64,000 bases of DNA from the NCBI RefSeq assembly GCF_029626035.1, contig NZ_JARUBE010000003.1, positions 3,720,001-3,784,000 of the forward strand. The letters run 5' to 3'. Shown in pieces: positions 54,871 through 64,000 of this stretch (within the stretch, counting starts at the first letter, position 1; every line of letters begins with the position of its first letter). The translations under genes were made by a program, and so were the position numbers. The notes below the pieces were generated by a model. The model saw nothing but the letters and a program-made list of their open reading frames with translations. It was not told the origin of the DNA and made no database searches. This stretch comes from Micromonospora sp. WMMD980 (GTDB lineage: Bacteria > Actinomycetota > Actinomycetes > Mycobacteriales > Micromonosporaceae).

Positions 54871-57800
54871 TACGGAGCCCTTCCGCCGTAATCTCTAATA
54901 GCTCTTAGTGGAATTCGCACACCTGCCGCACCAAAGGCGTCCACGCCCCGCTGAATGAACGCGCCGGCACAGCTAGGACACGGGGTATAGTGCCCCGTCA
55001 TGTTGTCGAACGATGTCACTGCACCATTCCGGAACGAGATTTGCCCTGCCGCCATAACAGGAGCACCACCCGAGGCCACCGTGTGATGGATGCCGCGCCC
55101 CGCAGCAACCATATTCAGATTTCCTCCCTCCCCCACTGTCCAGAGAAAGTCCCCACTTCCCGAGGCCGCGCGCGAGAAGCCAGAAGTACCCGCTGCAACA
55201 GGTGAAATACCCGCAAGATCTGCTTCCATCAGCTCCAGCGACAGATCCCCGGGTCGATTGTTTGAAACTGGCCCGCAGTTGTGTACGAGCACTGGCGTGG
55301 TGCCGGCCACCACATAGTACGTGTGGATGACGGAGACCGTGAGGTCCCGCATGACCTCGCTGCCGCTGAAGTTGCGAACCTCGACGACGCTCACCGTCGA
55401 CGCGCTCGCCGACAGCAGCCGCTCGTCGGTCTCCAGCTCACCCGCGCCGACCCACTGCTTCCGGGTGACGCTCCAGAACGGGTGGTGCTGCGTCGTGTCG
55501 ATCGTGGACTCGACACCCGAGCTGTCCCGCACCACCAGGTCGGTCAGGGCTTCATCCTGGTTGACGTGCAGCTTCTCGACCGTCTGGGCGCTGGTGCCGC
55601 CGTGCTCCGGATCGTGGGCGAGAACCTGGTCGCCCTCCCGAACGTCGGCGATCGGCTCGGTCGAGCCGTCGGCCATGAGCACCGGGGTGTCCGGCGCGAA
55701 ACTGTGTGTCGGGCAGCCACCCTTGGCGGTGGGCGCATCGCTGTTCCCGCCTCCGGTCTTGCCCTTGGCCGGCGGATCGGGCTTCTTCACAGGTGGTGGC
55801 GGGGTCTTCGGCGCCGGGGGCTTCGCGCTTTCCCGGATCTCCTTCTTCAGCGCCGCCATCTCCGCGGCCTCGGCCGCCGGGTTGATCGATGGCGCCTTGC
55901 CCCACCGAATCCGGGCGACGAGAGCCGTGACCTTGCCCGCCCCCCAGTCGATGGCCCTCTTGCAGAAGCTCCTGATCTTGCAGGCCCAGTCGACTCCGGG
56001 AACGCTCGACACACCGGAGAGCGCAGCCTGCCGCCAGTTGCCTTCGGTGGCGTACACGACGGCGTTGACACCGTCGCACCCCGCGCCCAGACCGACGAGG
56101 AAGAGGCCGCAGCCTTCGAGGAACTCGTGCGTCTTCTCCCGGCCCGACTTCTTCTTGGGTCCGCCGCTGCCGTCGTACCGGGTGTCACCCTGGCCCTGAC
56201 CGCTCGTGCCCTCGATGTAGTTCTGGCAGGCGTAGCCGCCGAGGCCCCTGGTGGAACATGACTCCAGCGCCGGATCGGTCTTCGGGTGGAGATACTCGGG
56301 GATGATCTCGCCGCTCGGGTCACTGAAGGTGACCGGGTTGTTCGCGCCGTAGGTGTAGGCGGGAAGCTGCTGCGGGTTCCCCGGGTCGTTGATCGGGTCG
56401 GGCGAGATGAACCGACCGATGGTCGGGTCGTACTCGCGGGCGCCGAGATGCGTCAGGTCGGTGGGGTCCTGATAGCCGCCGACGAATCCTTGTTTGTTGG
56501 GCCAGGTGACCGCAGCGCCGCGGGGGGTGCCGTAGGGAGTCTGGCGGCGTTGGGTGATGGTCTGGTTGGTGTCGTTGGCGATGCTGACCTGCGACGTGCC
56601 CTGGTGGTCGCTCGCCAGCCAGGTGATGCCGGTGACGGTGCGCTGGGCCACCGTCTCGCCGTTGAACGAGTAGTAGCGGGTGGCGTTGACCTGCCCGTTG
56701 CTCGCGTTCTTGCGGATCTCCTGGTCACCAAGGAACAGGGTGCTCCCGGTGGGGTCGGTCGCGATCAGCCGGTTGCCGCTCGCGTCGTAGATGTAGGAGT
56801 TGGTGCCGGTGCTGTCGGTCACCGACGCCAGGTGTCCCTCGACGTCCCAGGTGAGCGACTGTTGTCCCGACTTGCCAGGACGGGTCTTCATGTTGCCGGC
56901 CTCGTCGTACGTGTACGAGCCGGTGGTCGTGCCGGTGTTGTCGATCCGGCTCCAGCCGTCCAGCCGGTGCGGCTGTGCCGCGCGGGCCGCCGGGTAGGAG
57001 TAGGAGGTGGTGACCGTGCCGGTCGGGGTGCCCCGCTCGGTCTGGGTCAGGCGGTTGCCGACGCGCCCCTGCGGGTGGTCCGGCGCGCCAAACGACCACT
57101 GCTGCCAGTAGGGTGCCGGGCCACCCAGCTCCGACTCCGCCTGGGGCTTGGCGGCGCAGTCGAACGAGGCCGGTGTCCACGCGTCGGTGAGCCGGCGCTG
57201 GTGGTCGTAGGCGAAGCACTGGGTGTCCCGTGGGCGGGCGCCCGTGTTGTCGTCGATCTTGATGATGTTGCCGCTGGCGTCGTAGTCGTAGAACGTGTTG
57301 GCCACGTAGGCCGGCGCGGTCGACCGGGTGACGGAACTGCTGGCGACCCGGCCGGTGCTGTCGTCGTAGGAGTTCTTGCTCTGGACGGACTTCGCGCCCG
57401 TCAACGCGGTCGAGCGCGTGATCGTGCTCAGCTCGTGCAGGTTCGTGTAGCCCGAGTCGACGACGTAGTAGGTGGCGTCCAGGTAGTCCGTGGCGAGCCG
57501 GTCCAACATCGCGTACGTCGTGTCGTACTTGTAGTTCAGCACCTCCTGGTCGAGGCCGCCCGCGGCCGGGATGGTGAGCGTGTTGGGCGAGCCGTCGGTC
57601 AGGAAGCTCGCCTTGGACGTGAAGCTGCAGGTGACCGCGCCGATCCCGCAGAACCCCGCCTGCGACGACGGCAGCGTCAGCTTGCTCTGCGTCGTGTTGT
57701 ACATCTTGTCGACGGAGACGACCTCCGACCGGTACTCCTCCGAGCCGATCCAGCGCGACGCCGACTTGGTGATGCCCTTGACCGGCGAGTCGTACGTGAG

Positions 57801-60800
57801 CTCGGTCCGCATCGGCCCGGTCAGGCTCGTCTCGCGGGTGGTGAGCGGTCGCCCGATCTTGTCGTAGGTGAACCAGATGTCGGGGGTGTCCGGCCGGGAG
57901 TCGGTGGTCTTCTCCAACTGACCCAGGGTGTTGTACTGCTTGGTCGACGTCCCGGTGTCAGGGTCGCTCGTCGACGTCAGTCGGCCCTGGATGTCGTAGG
58001 TGTAGGACCAGGCGTTGCCGGCCGGATCCTGCACCGTGGCCAACTGGCCGGCCGGGTGGTAGGTGTACTTCGTCTCGTCGTAGCCGCCGGTGGCCGTCCG
58101 GCCGTGATACTGCCAGAGCTTCTCGGTCCGGCCCTCCGAGTCGGTCCACACCGTGGTGGCCGCCTGCCCCAACGGGGGCTCCACGGTGACATGGTCGCCG
58201 TGGTAGGTGGTCGACGTCCTGGTCTTCTCGACCTGAACGCTCGACACCGTGCCGAGGAGCAACGAGTGGATCTGACGGCCTGCGGTGTCGTAGAGCGTCT
58301 TCGTCTGACTCGGCACATCCTGGTCCAGCCGGGACTTGATGACCGAGGTGTCGATCGCACCGGAGTCGTAGTAGGCCGAGTTGGCCTTGTAGATCCGGCC
58401 GGCCGCGTCGTAGAACGTCTCGGTCATGATCCGGCCGGTGCCGTTGGCCGGCTCCTGCGTCTGCCGCTGCCGACCGAGGGCGTCATAGATCACGTACGAC
58501 GTGTCGTTGCCGCCGTTGGCGTTGACCGCAGTGGTGGTGACGTACGACGGCGCCGTCTTCGACAACGAGTAGCCGTAGGTGGTCGACGGCGCGGTGGGGT
58601 AGGTCACCCGCGCCCGGTTGGGCAGCCACACCTGCGTGGCGCGACCCATCGCGTCGTAGGCGTACTCGGTGACGTAGTTGTTGGTGTCCGTGCTCTTGAC
58701 CACCAGTCCGGTGGTCGGGTCGAGGTCGACGGTGCTGGTCCACAGCAGCGGGTTCGTGGTCGTCTGCTGGGTCACCGGGCCGCCGGTGGCCGGGACGTAG
58801 GCCGTCGTCGACTTCTCCCCGGCGACGTCGGTGGATTCGGTCATCCGACCCCTGGCGTCGTACTTCGCGGTGCCGACCTGCTGGTAGGTGCGGTTACCAC
58901 CGGTGAAGGACGTGATCCGCTCGGTCCTGGTGAGCAGGCCCTTGCCCGGTGCGGCCCCGTACGCCAGCGAGTCGTAGCTGAACCGGACGTCACCGAGGAC
59001 CTGCTTGTCGTCGGCGGGACCGGACGAACACTTCCCGACCCACCCGTTGATCCGCTTGACCGGGGTCAGCAGCCAGTCCGCGGTGTTGCGGACGTACTCC
59101 GTCTTGGTGCACCGCTCGTTGCCGGCGGTGGAGGTGTCCCTGCTGTCCTCCTGGGTGGTCGGCATGCCGTACTCGTCGAAGTCGGTGGTCGTCGTGCTGC
59201 GCCGCCAGCCCGTGTCCGTGGCGATACGCGTCTTCGACGTGCGCACCCGCACGTAGCGGGACTCGGCGACCGGGCTTCCCGCCCGGGTGGCGGTCGGCGG
59301 GTCCGATCGCCACATGTCGTGCACGGTGGCGGACAGCACGGTCCCGCCCAACCAGGTGACCGTCTCACGCGCGGAACCGCTGAACTGCTCGTAGTCGTTG
59401 ACGGCACCGCCCTCCAGGCCCTGGACCTGGGTGGTGCGCGTGCCACCGGCGGCGAGCTTGTCCCCGTACATGCCTCGGTAGTAGAGGGTCTCGGTCTTGG
59501 TTCGGGCCGCGCCCTCACCGACGTAGGTCACCACCTTGGGGTAACCACGCCACTGGGACCAGCTACGACGATCGTCCGGGGTGAGCCCGGTGTCGTCGTC
59601 GTAGTGCCACAGCGCCTCGTTGTCGTCGTTGAGATAGTCGTAGGCGGTGCGCAGCGGACGTGCCCCACCGGTGGGATCGATCTGCTGGACCTCCTTGACC
59701 ACGTACTTGTGGAAGAAGTCGGTCACCTTGTCGGTCTCGCCGGGTGGTGTCCACTTGACCGGATAGCAGAGCAGCTTGTTGCTGTCCAACGCACTCGTCG
59801 AGGGCATCACGCTGCCCTTGACGCACTGCGCGTCGCTGTACGTAACGAAGATCTGGCCGCCGGTCTCCTGCGTGATCAGGTTGACCCGGTGCCAGTTCAA
59901 GGCGAGGGCCCAGTCACTTCCGGCGGCGTCCACCCGGTTCGGCTTCTGGATGCCGGAGAACGTCACCTCCGGCGCGGTGACGGTGCCGCCGTTGAGGCCC
60001 CTGTGGGTGATCCCGTCGAGCCACAGGCCGGCGCGGGTGCCGTCACCGGGGTCGAGGAACGCCTGCCGGAACGTCCACGAGTCGGCGTTCTGGTAGGCCG
60101 AGGCGGCCGCCTTCCACGCCTTGGTGGTGATCAGCGTGGTGCGCTTGGCGGACCAGAACGTCGGGGAACCGTTGTTGCAGGGCTTCGTGGTCGCGGTGCA
60201 GTTCTGGTCCCACGGCGTGTCCGGCCAGGTCGTGGCGTTCTTCGTGGTGCAGTTCGTCAGGCAGCGGTCGACGTTCGTGAACTCGACGCGTCCCGGGGTG
60301 TTCTCGACGTACGGCGACGCGGCGGCGTACTCGTTGTTGTCCCGGTTGTCGCTGCCGTAGTCGATGCGGGTCAGGTAGCCGGCCCGGTCGTAGACGACAG
60401 GTGTCGAGGCCACCAGGTTCTTGGCGTAGTAGTTGGTCTCCTTGGCCCACCAGTAGGACATGGTGTTGCCGTGGATGTCCTGGACGTAGTCCAGGTTCCA
60501 CCGCCAGGCCTGCGACTTGCCGTTGCAGTCGGAGGCGGCGAAGGTCGCTGCGTTGCACGGCTCACCGGGGTTGTTGCCGAAGACGGGCACGGTGAGGACC
60601 GAGTTGGTCGTCGGCCGACCGGTCGACCAGCCCGGGAGCCGATGACGACCGAACCAGTACTGGGTGCCGTCGGTGGTGGTGACCTTCCAGTACTCGTTGT
60701 CGTCGTCGCCGTTCGCGTACGCCGAGGACGTGAGCAGCTCGATCTTGGCGCCATTCTCACTGCGCGGGTGCCACGTGCCGTCGCTGCCCTTCAACAGCTC

Positions 60801-61961
60801 GACGGTGCTGCCGTTGAGCGACATCACGGCGTTCTCCGGGCCCCAGCACAGGTCCCCGGTCTTGACCGAGTTGTTGGCGTTGCCGCCCATGTCCTCGGCG
60901 CACGCCTTGTACCGGCGCTCGATGAAGCCTGGGGAATAGTCGAAGCCCTCCCCGAACAGACCGGGCTGGTTGTTGGTCGCCGCGTGCCGGCCGTCAACGG
61001 ACTGCGAGGAGTAGCCGAGACCGATGCCCGGCTCCGGTCCCCCGGGACCGGGCGGGGTCCGCATCGGGTAGGACCACTGGAAGCCACCCGTGGCACCGCC
61101 GTGGCTCCACGACGACGTGGAAGCGAGGCTGGAAGCGGCGAAGTTGCCGGCCCCGCCGGAGGGACCACTGGTCAGCGCGAAGAGCGTCCCTCCCGCCGCC
61201 GCTCCGGCAGCCGTCCGCGCGCCCGGAGCCGCCGGGTCGGCTGCGGACACCGCAACCGCCGCTGACACGGTACGGGTGCGGACGTTGTTGCGAGACGCCA
61301 ACGACTCCGGCCGGCAGGCCGCGGCCGCCGGGGTGCTCAGGGCGCAGTCGGGCAGCCGCACCAACCGCAGTCGCGAGGCCCAGTCGGCGCCGTACGCGGT
61401 CGCGAAGGCGGCGTAGTCGACGCCCACCTCGACCGTACCGGCAGACCGGACCCCGTCGGTCCGGCCGACCCGCACCAGCAGGCCATTGACGCCGGCCGCC
61501 TCGGCCGTGGCCTTGGCCAGCACCTCGACGAGGACCTTGCCCGGGCCGGACGCCGCCGTGCGGCCGGACCGCGAAGCGGGAACCGGTCGTACCGTCACGG
61601 GCAACGGGCCGGCGCGGCCGGAGGTCACCGCCGTGGTCGCCGCGCCCAGCGTCACCTCGGCGGAGCCCGCCGCCGGCCAGACCGGTGCCGGCCGCCGCAC
61701 CTTGGCCGCCGCCGCATCGGTGTCGGGGATCCGCTTGCTGGAGGCGGCCTTGTGCAACGGGGTGGACGAGTAGCGCTGCGGGTCGAGGTGTGGAGCCGGC
61801 GTCGACCGTTCCGCCCGGGCGGGCAGTTGGCCGCCGATCGTGGCCGCGAGCACCGCGGCCAGCCCGATGGTGAGGCCGCGGCGGGTGATGCGGTTCAGCT
61901 TTTCAAATCGCCACCCTCGTCGATAGCGTCTGCTCGATTTGAGGATTCGGACGTTTTCCAT
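54870..61961 (-). CDS. Secreted RHS-repeat polymorphic toxin with Hint domain
   Basis: 2363 residues. A basic N terminus with a membrane/signal segment (about 30-50, GLTIGLAAVLAA) is followed by a long N-terminal region, then many RHS/YD repeats from about residue 1050 (YDAMGRATQVW, YDALGRQRQT, YTYDIQGRLTST and others). The core ends at about 1885 with LGAREYDPTIGRFISPDP and YGANNPVTFSDPSGE. A Hint domain runs from Cys about 2080 (CPTHSFAPDTPVLMADG) to VHNC at about 2229. The last 134 residues are the toxin tip, with HHTVASGGAPVMAAGQ and TGHYTPCPSCAGAF, of unassigned activity. Hint cleavage probably frees the tip. ATG 61961 follows GGGAG. Surface display and killing of competing bacteria are inferred from the family. 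Confidence 0.92.
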   Translation of the reverse strand: MENVRILKSSRRYRRGWRFEKLNRITRRGLTIGLAAVLAATIGGQLPARAERSTPAPHLDPQRYSSTPLHKAASSKRIPDTDAAAAKVRRPAPVWPAAGSAEVTLGAATTAVTSGRAGPLPVTVRPVPASRSGRTAASGPGKVLVEVLAKATAEAAGVNGLLVRVGRTDGVRSAGTVEVGVDYAAFATAYGADWASRLRLVRLPDCALSTPAAAACRPESLASRNNVRTRTVSAAVAVSAADPAAPGARTAAGAAAGGTLFALTSGPSGGAGNFAASSLASTSSWSHGGATGGFQWSYPMRTPPGPGGPEPGIGLGYSSQSVDGRHAATNNQPGLFGEGFDYSPGFIERRYKACAEDMGGNANNSVKTGDLCWGPENAVMSLNGSTVELLKGSDGTWHPRSENGAKIELLTSSAYANGDDDNEYWKVTTTDGTQYWFGRHRLPGWSTGRPTTNSVLTVPVFGNNPGEPCNAATFAASDCNGKSQAWRWNLDYVQDIHGNTMSYWWAKETNYYAKNLVASTPVVYDRAGYLTRIDYGSDNRDNNEYAAASPYVENTPGRVEFTNVDRCLTNCTTKNATTWPDTPWDQNCTATTKPCNNGSPTFWSAKRTTLITTKAWKAAASAYQNADSWTFRQAFLDPGDGTRAGLWLDGITHRGLNGGTVTAPEVTFSGIQKPNRVDAAGSDWALALNWHRVNLITQETGGQIFVTYSDAQCVKGSVMPSTSALDSNKLLCYPVKWTPPGETDKVTDFFHKYVVKEVQQIDPTGGARPLRTAYDYLNDDNEALWHYDDDTGLTPDDRRSWSQWRGYPKVVTYVGEGAARTKTETLYYRGMYGDKLAAGGTRTTQVQGLEGGAVNDYEQFSGSARETVTWLGGTVLSATVHDMWRSDPPTATRAGSPVAESRYVRVRTSKTRIATDTGWRRSTTTTDFDEYGMPTTQEDSRDTSTAGNERCTKTEYVRNTADWLLTPVKRINGWVGKCSSGPADDKQVLGDVRFSYDSLAYGAAPGKGLLTRTERITSFTGGNRTYQQVGTAKYDARGRMTESTDVAGEKSTTAYVPATGGPVTQQTTTNPLLWTSTVDLDPTTGLVVKSTDTNNYVTEYAYDAMGRATQVWLPNRARVTYPTAPSTTYGYSLSKTAPSYVTTTAVNANGGNDTSYVIYDALGRQRQTQEPANGTGRIMTETFYDAAGRIYKANSAYYDSGAIDTSVIKSRLDQDVPSQTKTLYDTAGRQIHSLLLGTVSSVQVEKTRTSTTYHGDHVTVEPPLGQAATTVWTDSEGRTEKLWQYHGRTATGGYDETKYTYHPAGQLATVQDPAGNAWSYTYDIQGRLTSTSDPDTGTSTKQYNTLGQLEKTTDSRPDTPDIWFTYDKIGRPLTTRETSLTGPMRTELTYDSPVKGITKSASRWIGSEEYRSEVVSVDKMYNTTQSKLTLPSSQAGFCGIGAVTCSFTSKASFLTDGSPNTLTIPAAGGLDQEVLNYKYDTTYAMLDRLATDYLDATYYVVDSGYTNLHELSTITRSTALTGAKSVQSKNSYDDSTGRVASSSVTRSTAPAYVANTFYDYDASGNIIKIDDNTGARPRDTQCFAYDHQRRLTDAWTPASFDCAAKPQAESELGGPAPYWQQWSFGAPDHPQGRVGNRLTQTERGTPTGTVTTSYSYPAARAAQPHRLDGWSRIDNTGTTTGSYTYDEAGNMKTRPGKSGQQSLTWDVEGHLASVTDSTGTNSYIYDASGNRLIATDPTGSTLFLGDQEIRKNASNGQVNATRYYSFNGETVAQRTVTGITWLASDHQGTSQVSIANDTNQTITQRRQTPYGTPRGAAVTWPNKQGFVGGYQDPTDLTHLGAREYDPTIGRFISPDPINDPGNPQQLPAYTYGANNPVTFSDPSGEIIPEYLHPKTDPALESCSTRGLGGYACQNYIEGTSGQGQGDTRYDGSGGPKKKSGREKTHEFLEGCGLFLVGLGAGCDGVNAVVYATEGNWRQAALSGVSSVPGVDWACKIRSFCKRAIDWGAGKVTALVARIRWGKAPSINPAAEAAEMAALKKEIRESAKPPAPKTPPPPVKKPDPPAKGKTGGGNSDAPTAKGGCPTHSFAPDTPVLMADGSTEPIADVREGDQVLAHDPEHGGTSAQTVEKLHVNQDEALTDLVVRDSSGVESTIDTTQHHPFWSVTRKQWVGAGELETDERLLSASASTVSVVEVRNFSGSEVMRDLTVSVIHTYYVVAGTTPVLVHNCGPVSNNRPGDLSLELMEADLAGISPVAAGTSGFSRAASGSGDFLWTVGEGGNLNMVAAGRGIHHTVASGGAPVMAAGQISFRNGAVTSFDNMTGHYTPCPSCAGAFIQRGVDAFGAAGVRIPLRAIRDYGGRAP

Positions 61962-62097
61962 CGATCTCCCTCACAGGTAAAGAGCCGAGTTTGACGTTTA
62001 GTAGAAAGTGGCAGCTGATGACACTTCGGGCGCGGGCGGTGACGACGCCGAGTCCGACACGGATGGATTGCGGTTCATGCGGAGCACAGGCCAGCCA

Positions 62098-64000
62098 TCA
62101 GTCCGTGATCGCAGACACAGCTTGGACCTCGGCGGCGTTCAAAGCCCCCTGCCATACCTGAACTCGATCAATGTCCCCGCTGAAGTAATCGGCCGGTCCT
62201 CCCCACTTTCCTCGTCCGACCGCCAGCACGCCGACCCCATGCCACGGCACGAAGGAGAAGGCGCTCTGCTTCACCAGGACTCCATTCACGTACAAACTCA
62301 TCGCCTTCGTGGTGACGTCCTGCACGGCCACGAGATGTGTCCACTGATTTACCAGACAGTCAGTGCCGATGACATAGAACGCAGAGGAGGAGGTCGCATC
62401 TGCGGACCGAGTCATGACCGACCACTTCGACCCCGACGCGTCGGTACGACAGCTGAGGAATGAACTTGAGACGTTCAGCCCGTCCTGCGCGATGACCGTT
62501 CGCGCACCGTTACCTCCCGCGAAGCGCACCCATGCCGACACCGTGTATGACTGGTCTGTGCGCAGCACCGGAACGCTCGTCTGCGCGTTGCCCGAGATAC
62601 CGTCGAAACGCAGGGCCGTTGACCCGTTGAAACTGTCCGGAACCCAGTCCGAAGCCGGCGCGGGCTTAAGGTTCAGCGCATTTCGGTAGTCGGAGGAGTC
62701 TCCCGCCTCGCGGGGTTCGTCCTGGTCATCGCCGTCCATCTCCCATTGGCCGACGCGCACTGGCGCGACGATCTCGGCGAGGTCTGTCTCCGGGTCGATG
62801 ACCCGGTCCCACACTCGAACCTCACTGATCGCCCCGTTGACCCATCCGACGGGCGTGCCGTTGCGCCCCACCCCGATCGACAAGGGCCCCGTCGACGCCC
62901 ACGCAGGAGCGCTGGTCGAACCGGAGCCTTTACGCACCCCGTTCACGTACAGCGCGAGCTGGCTAGTGGACCCGGCGTCGTAGACACCCGTCAGGTGAAC
63001 CCACACTCCCACCTGCACAGGATCTGTAGCGCACGCGGGAGACGGCGTGGAAGCCGCGTTGGCCGAATCTGAGACGTAGCTGACGAAGCACCAACGCTGC
63101 TTGGTTGGGTAGTACTGGAGCTCGAACGGGCTCTTGTTGGCACCGACCTGCGCCATGACCACGCCACCGACGGCGTCGGCGCGAACCCATGCCGCGAAGG
63201 AGAAGCTACGGCTGGTGTTAATGACGGGGCCGGCCGTCACGGCCTGGTCGTTGCCGTCGAACTTGACCGCCCAGTCCTTACCGCTCCTGCGGCTCGTACC
63301 CAGGACTCGGGAGTCCGTCCAGGCCGGGGACGGACTCATGGTGGCCACCGCACCACCGGCCACCTTGTTGGTCAGAGTGAGGCCCGAGCCGTCGTCGACC
63401 GCCCAGTGCGCGACCGGCGCGGACGGGTCGCTGGCCAAGAACGTGTAGTCGTAGGGAGCGGACGAGTTGCCGGCCTGGTCCCGGCTGCGCACGGTCAGCA
63501 CGTTCTCCAACCGCGTCGTCGGAGTCACCCAGGCGGTGGCGGGACCTCCGAGCCCGGTGGCACGCACGACCACCTCCGGGCCGCCGTTCACCTGGTAGAC
63601 GTAGTCGTACACGTCAGAGGCGCCGTTGGCGGCGAAGGTGAAGCTGCCGGAGTAGCCGACCGCACCGTGCGGATCCTGGTTGGCGCCCAGCGGCGGGGAC
63701 TCCAGATAGAGCCCGTCCGCGGCCGTGACGGTCGGGGTAGAGGCCGGCGCGGAGTAGTCGATGGAGAACTCGCACCACGGTGACGCGGTCACCGACGCCC
63801 CACCGAGGGTGTCCTTGGTCTGCACCTGCCACCGGTAGAGCTCGCCGTTGACCGTCTTCGTGGTCAACTGCAACTCCGCCTTGGCCCCGGGCGCGACCCC
63901 GGAGTCGGTCCTCGGCCACCCGGACACGTTCGTCCAGGTGCTGCCGGCCAGCTTCTGGAGCGTGAAGACGCCGGAGAGGCTGCCGCCGCCGCTGCCGTCC
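62098..64000 (-). CDS. LamG-domain surface protein upstream of the RHS toxin (5' end outside window)
   Basis: At least 634 codons; the frame is open to the right edge. Fibronectin/bacterial-Ig-like segments come first (SRDQAGNSSAPYDYTFLASDP, cut here), then two LamG/concanavalin-like domains: about 63330-62800 (VKFDGNDQAVTAG, SFSFAAWVRADA, HLTGVYDAGSTSQLALYVNG) and about 62640-62150 (LRFDGISGNAQT, YTVSAWVRFAGG, HLVAVQDVTTKAMSLYVNG, VWQGALNAAEV). It is 136 bp upstream of the RHS gene on the same strand, an association frequent in actinomycetes, and may help attach or deliver the toxin. The missing N terminus should hold a signal peptide. Confidence 0.85.
   Translation of the reverse strand, partial: DGSGGGSLSGVFTLQKLAGSTWTNVSGWPRTDSGVAPGAKAELQLTTKTVNGELYRWQVQTKDTLGGASVTASPWCEFSIDYSAPASTPTVTAADGLYLESPPLGANQDPHGAVGYSGSFTFAANGASDVYDYVYQVNGGPEVVVRATGLGGPATAWVTPTTRLENVLTVRSRDQAGNSSAPYDYTFLASDPSAPVAHWAVDDGSGLTLTNKVAGGAVATMSPSPAWTDSRVLGTSRRSGKDWAVKFDGNDQAVTAGPVINTSRSFSFAAWVRADAVGGVVMAQVGANKSPFELQYYPTKQRWCFVSYVSDSANAASTPSPACATDPVQVGVWVHLTGVYDAGSTSQLALYVNGVRKGSGSTSAPAWASTGPLSIGVGRNGTPVGWVNGAISEVRVWDRVIDPETDLAEIVAPVRVGQWEMDGDDQDEPREAGDSSDYRNALNLKPAPASDWVPDSFNGSTALRFDGISGNAQTSVPVLRTDQSYTVSAWVRFAGGNGARTVIAQDGLNVSSSFLSCRTDASGSKWSVMTRSADATSSSAFYVIGTDCLVNQWTHLVAVQDVTTKAMSLYVNGVLVKQSAFSFVPWHGVGVLAVGRGKWGGPADYFSGDIDRVQVWQGALNAAEVQAVSAITD

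Noticed and set aside
54870..55277. Calling the resident toxin tip a deaminase because of PCPSC
   Set aside because: The required His/Cys-Ala-Glu partner motif is not seen and the spacing is unlike the deaminase fold; left unassigned.
56286..61265. 1659-codon frame antisense to the RHS gene
   Set aside because: No domain, no signal, and the opposite strand carries diagnostic RHS repeats in a single frame.

Overview
This window is high-G+C DNA from an actinomycete, most likely a Micromonosporaceae (Micromonospora-like) chromosome. The inference rests on strong G/C preference at third codon positions, frequent GTG starts, leaderless promoters of the TAGxxT type, and the conserved actinobacterial order rpsB-tsf-pyrH-frr-cdsA-rlmN next to dxr, rip (site-2 protease) and ispG. 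I saw no rRNA, tRNA, CRISPR array, replication origin or complete insertion sequence.

Layout. 1-2128: a hybrid sensor kinase cut by the window edge. 2335-9759: a catabolic cluster (glutamine-synthetase-like ligase, aldehyde dehydrogenase, SDR) with a 46-bp palindromic operator, an exported PQQ-type sugar dehydrogenase, and decay: a two-lesion amino acid permease pseudogene, an MBL pseudogene and a stranded 3' gene fragment beside two 50-bp dyads. 9818-16755 and on to 20072: UbiA prenyltransferase, DUF456, a GGDEF/EAL protein, a methyltransferase, a thiolase, a GST-like reductase, DUF998, a cystine/dicarboxylate-type symporter preceded by a 25-residue leader peptide, and an old yellow enzyme. 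20111-27148: a left-running operon with a degenerate ABC ATPase, a YhgE/Pip membrane protein, a TetR regulator and a fused asymmetric ABC exporter, under a TetR-like operator. 27247-34191: GNAT, PadR, methyltransferase/HxlR pair, then ispG-rip-dxr (MEP isoprenoid pathway and regulated proteolysis). 34331-43064: accessory genes (SpoIIE-type phosphatase, GNAT, YihY, PhoX, a membrane protein with L7/L12-like repeats, an FAD oxidoreductase, TMEM175, an MBL-Rieske protein). 43301-52357: DUF2631, a DivIVA-type protein, rlmN, cdsA, frr, pyrH, tsf, rpsB and a membrane protein.

52678-64000 is the most interesting part: a polymorphic toxin locus running leftward. A LamG-domain surface protein (partial) precedes a 2363-residue secreted RHS protein that ends in a Hint self-cleavage domain and an unassigned toxin tip, followed by an overlapping candidate immunity gene. 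Downstream lies an orphan cassette, a second toxin tip (deaminase-like) with an overlapping SUKH-3-like immunity gene, preceded by 52 bp that match the end of the Hint domain at 46 positions. This arrangement would allow tip replacement by recombination.

Three families of intergenic inverted repeats are visible. One (three copies) sits at gene 3' ends and supplies their stop codons. Several regulators have obvious palindromic operators (PadR, TetR, and the 46-bp palindrome upstream of the aldehyde dehydrogenase).
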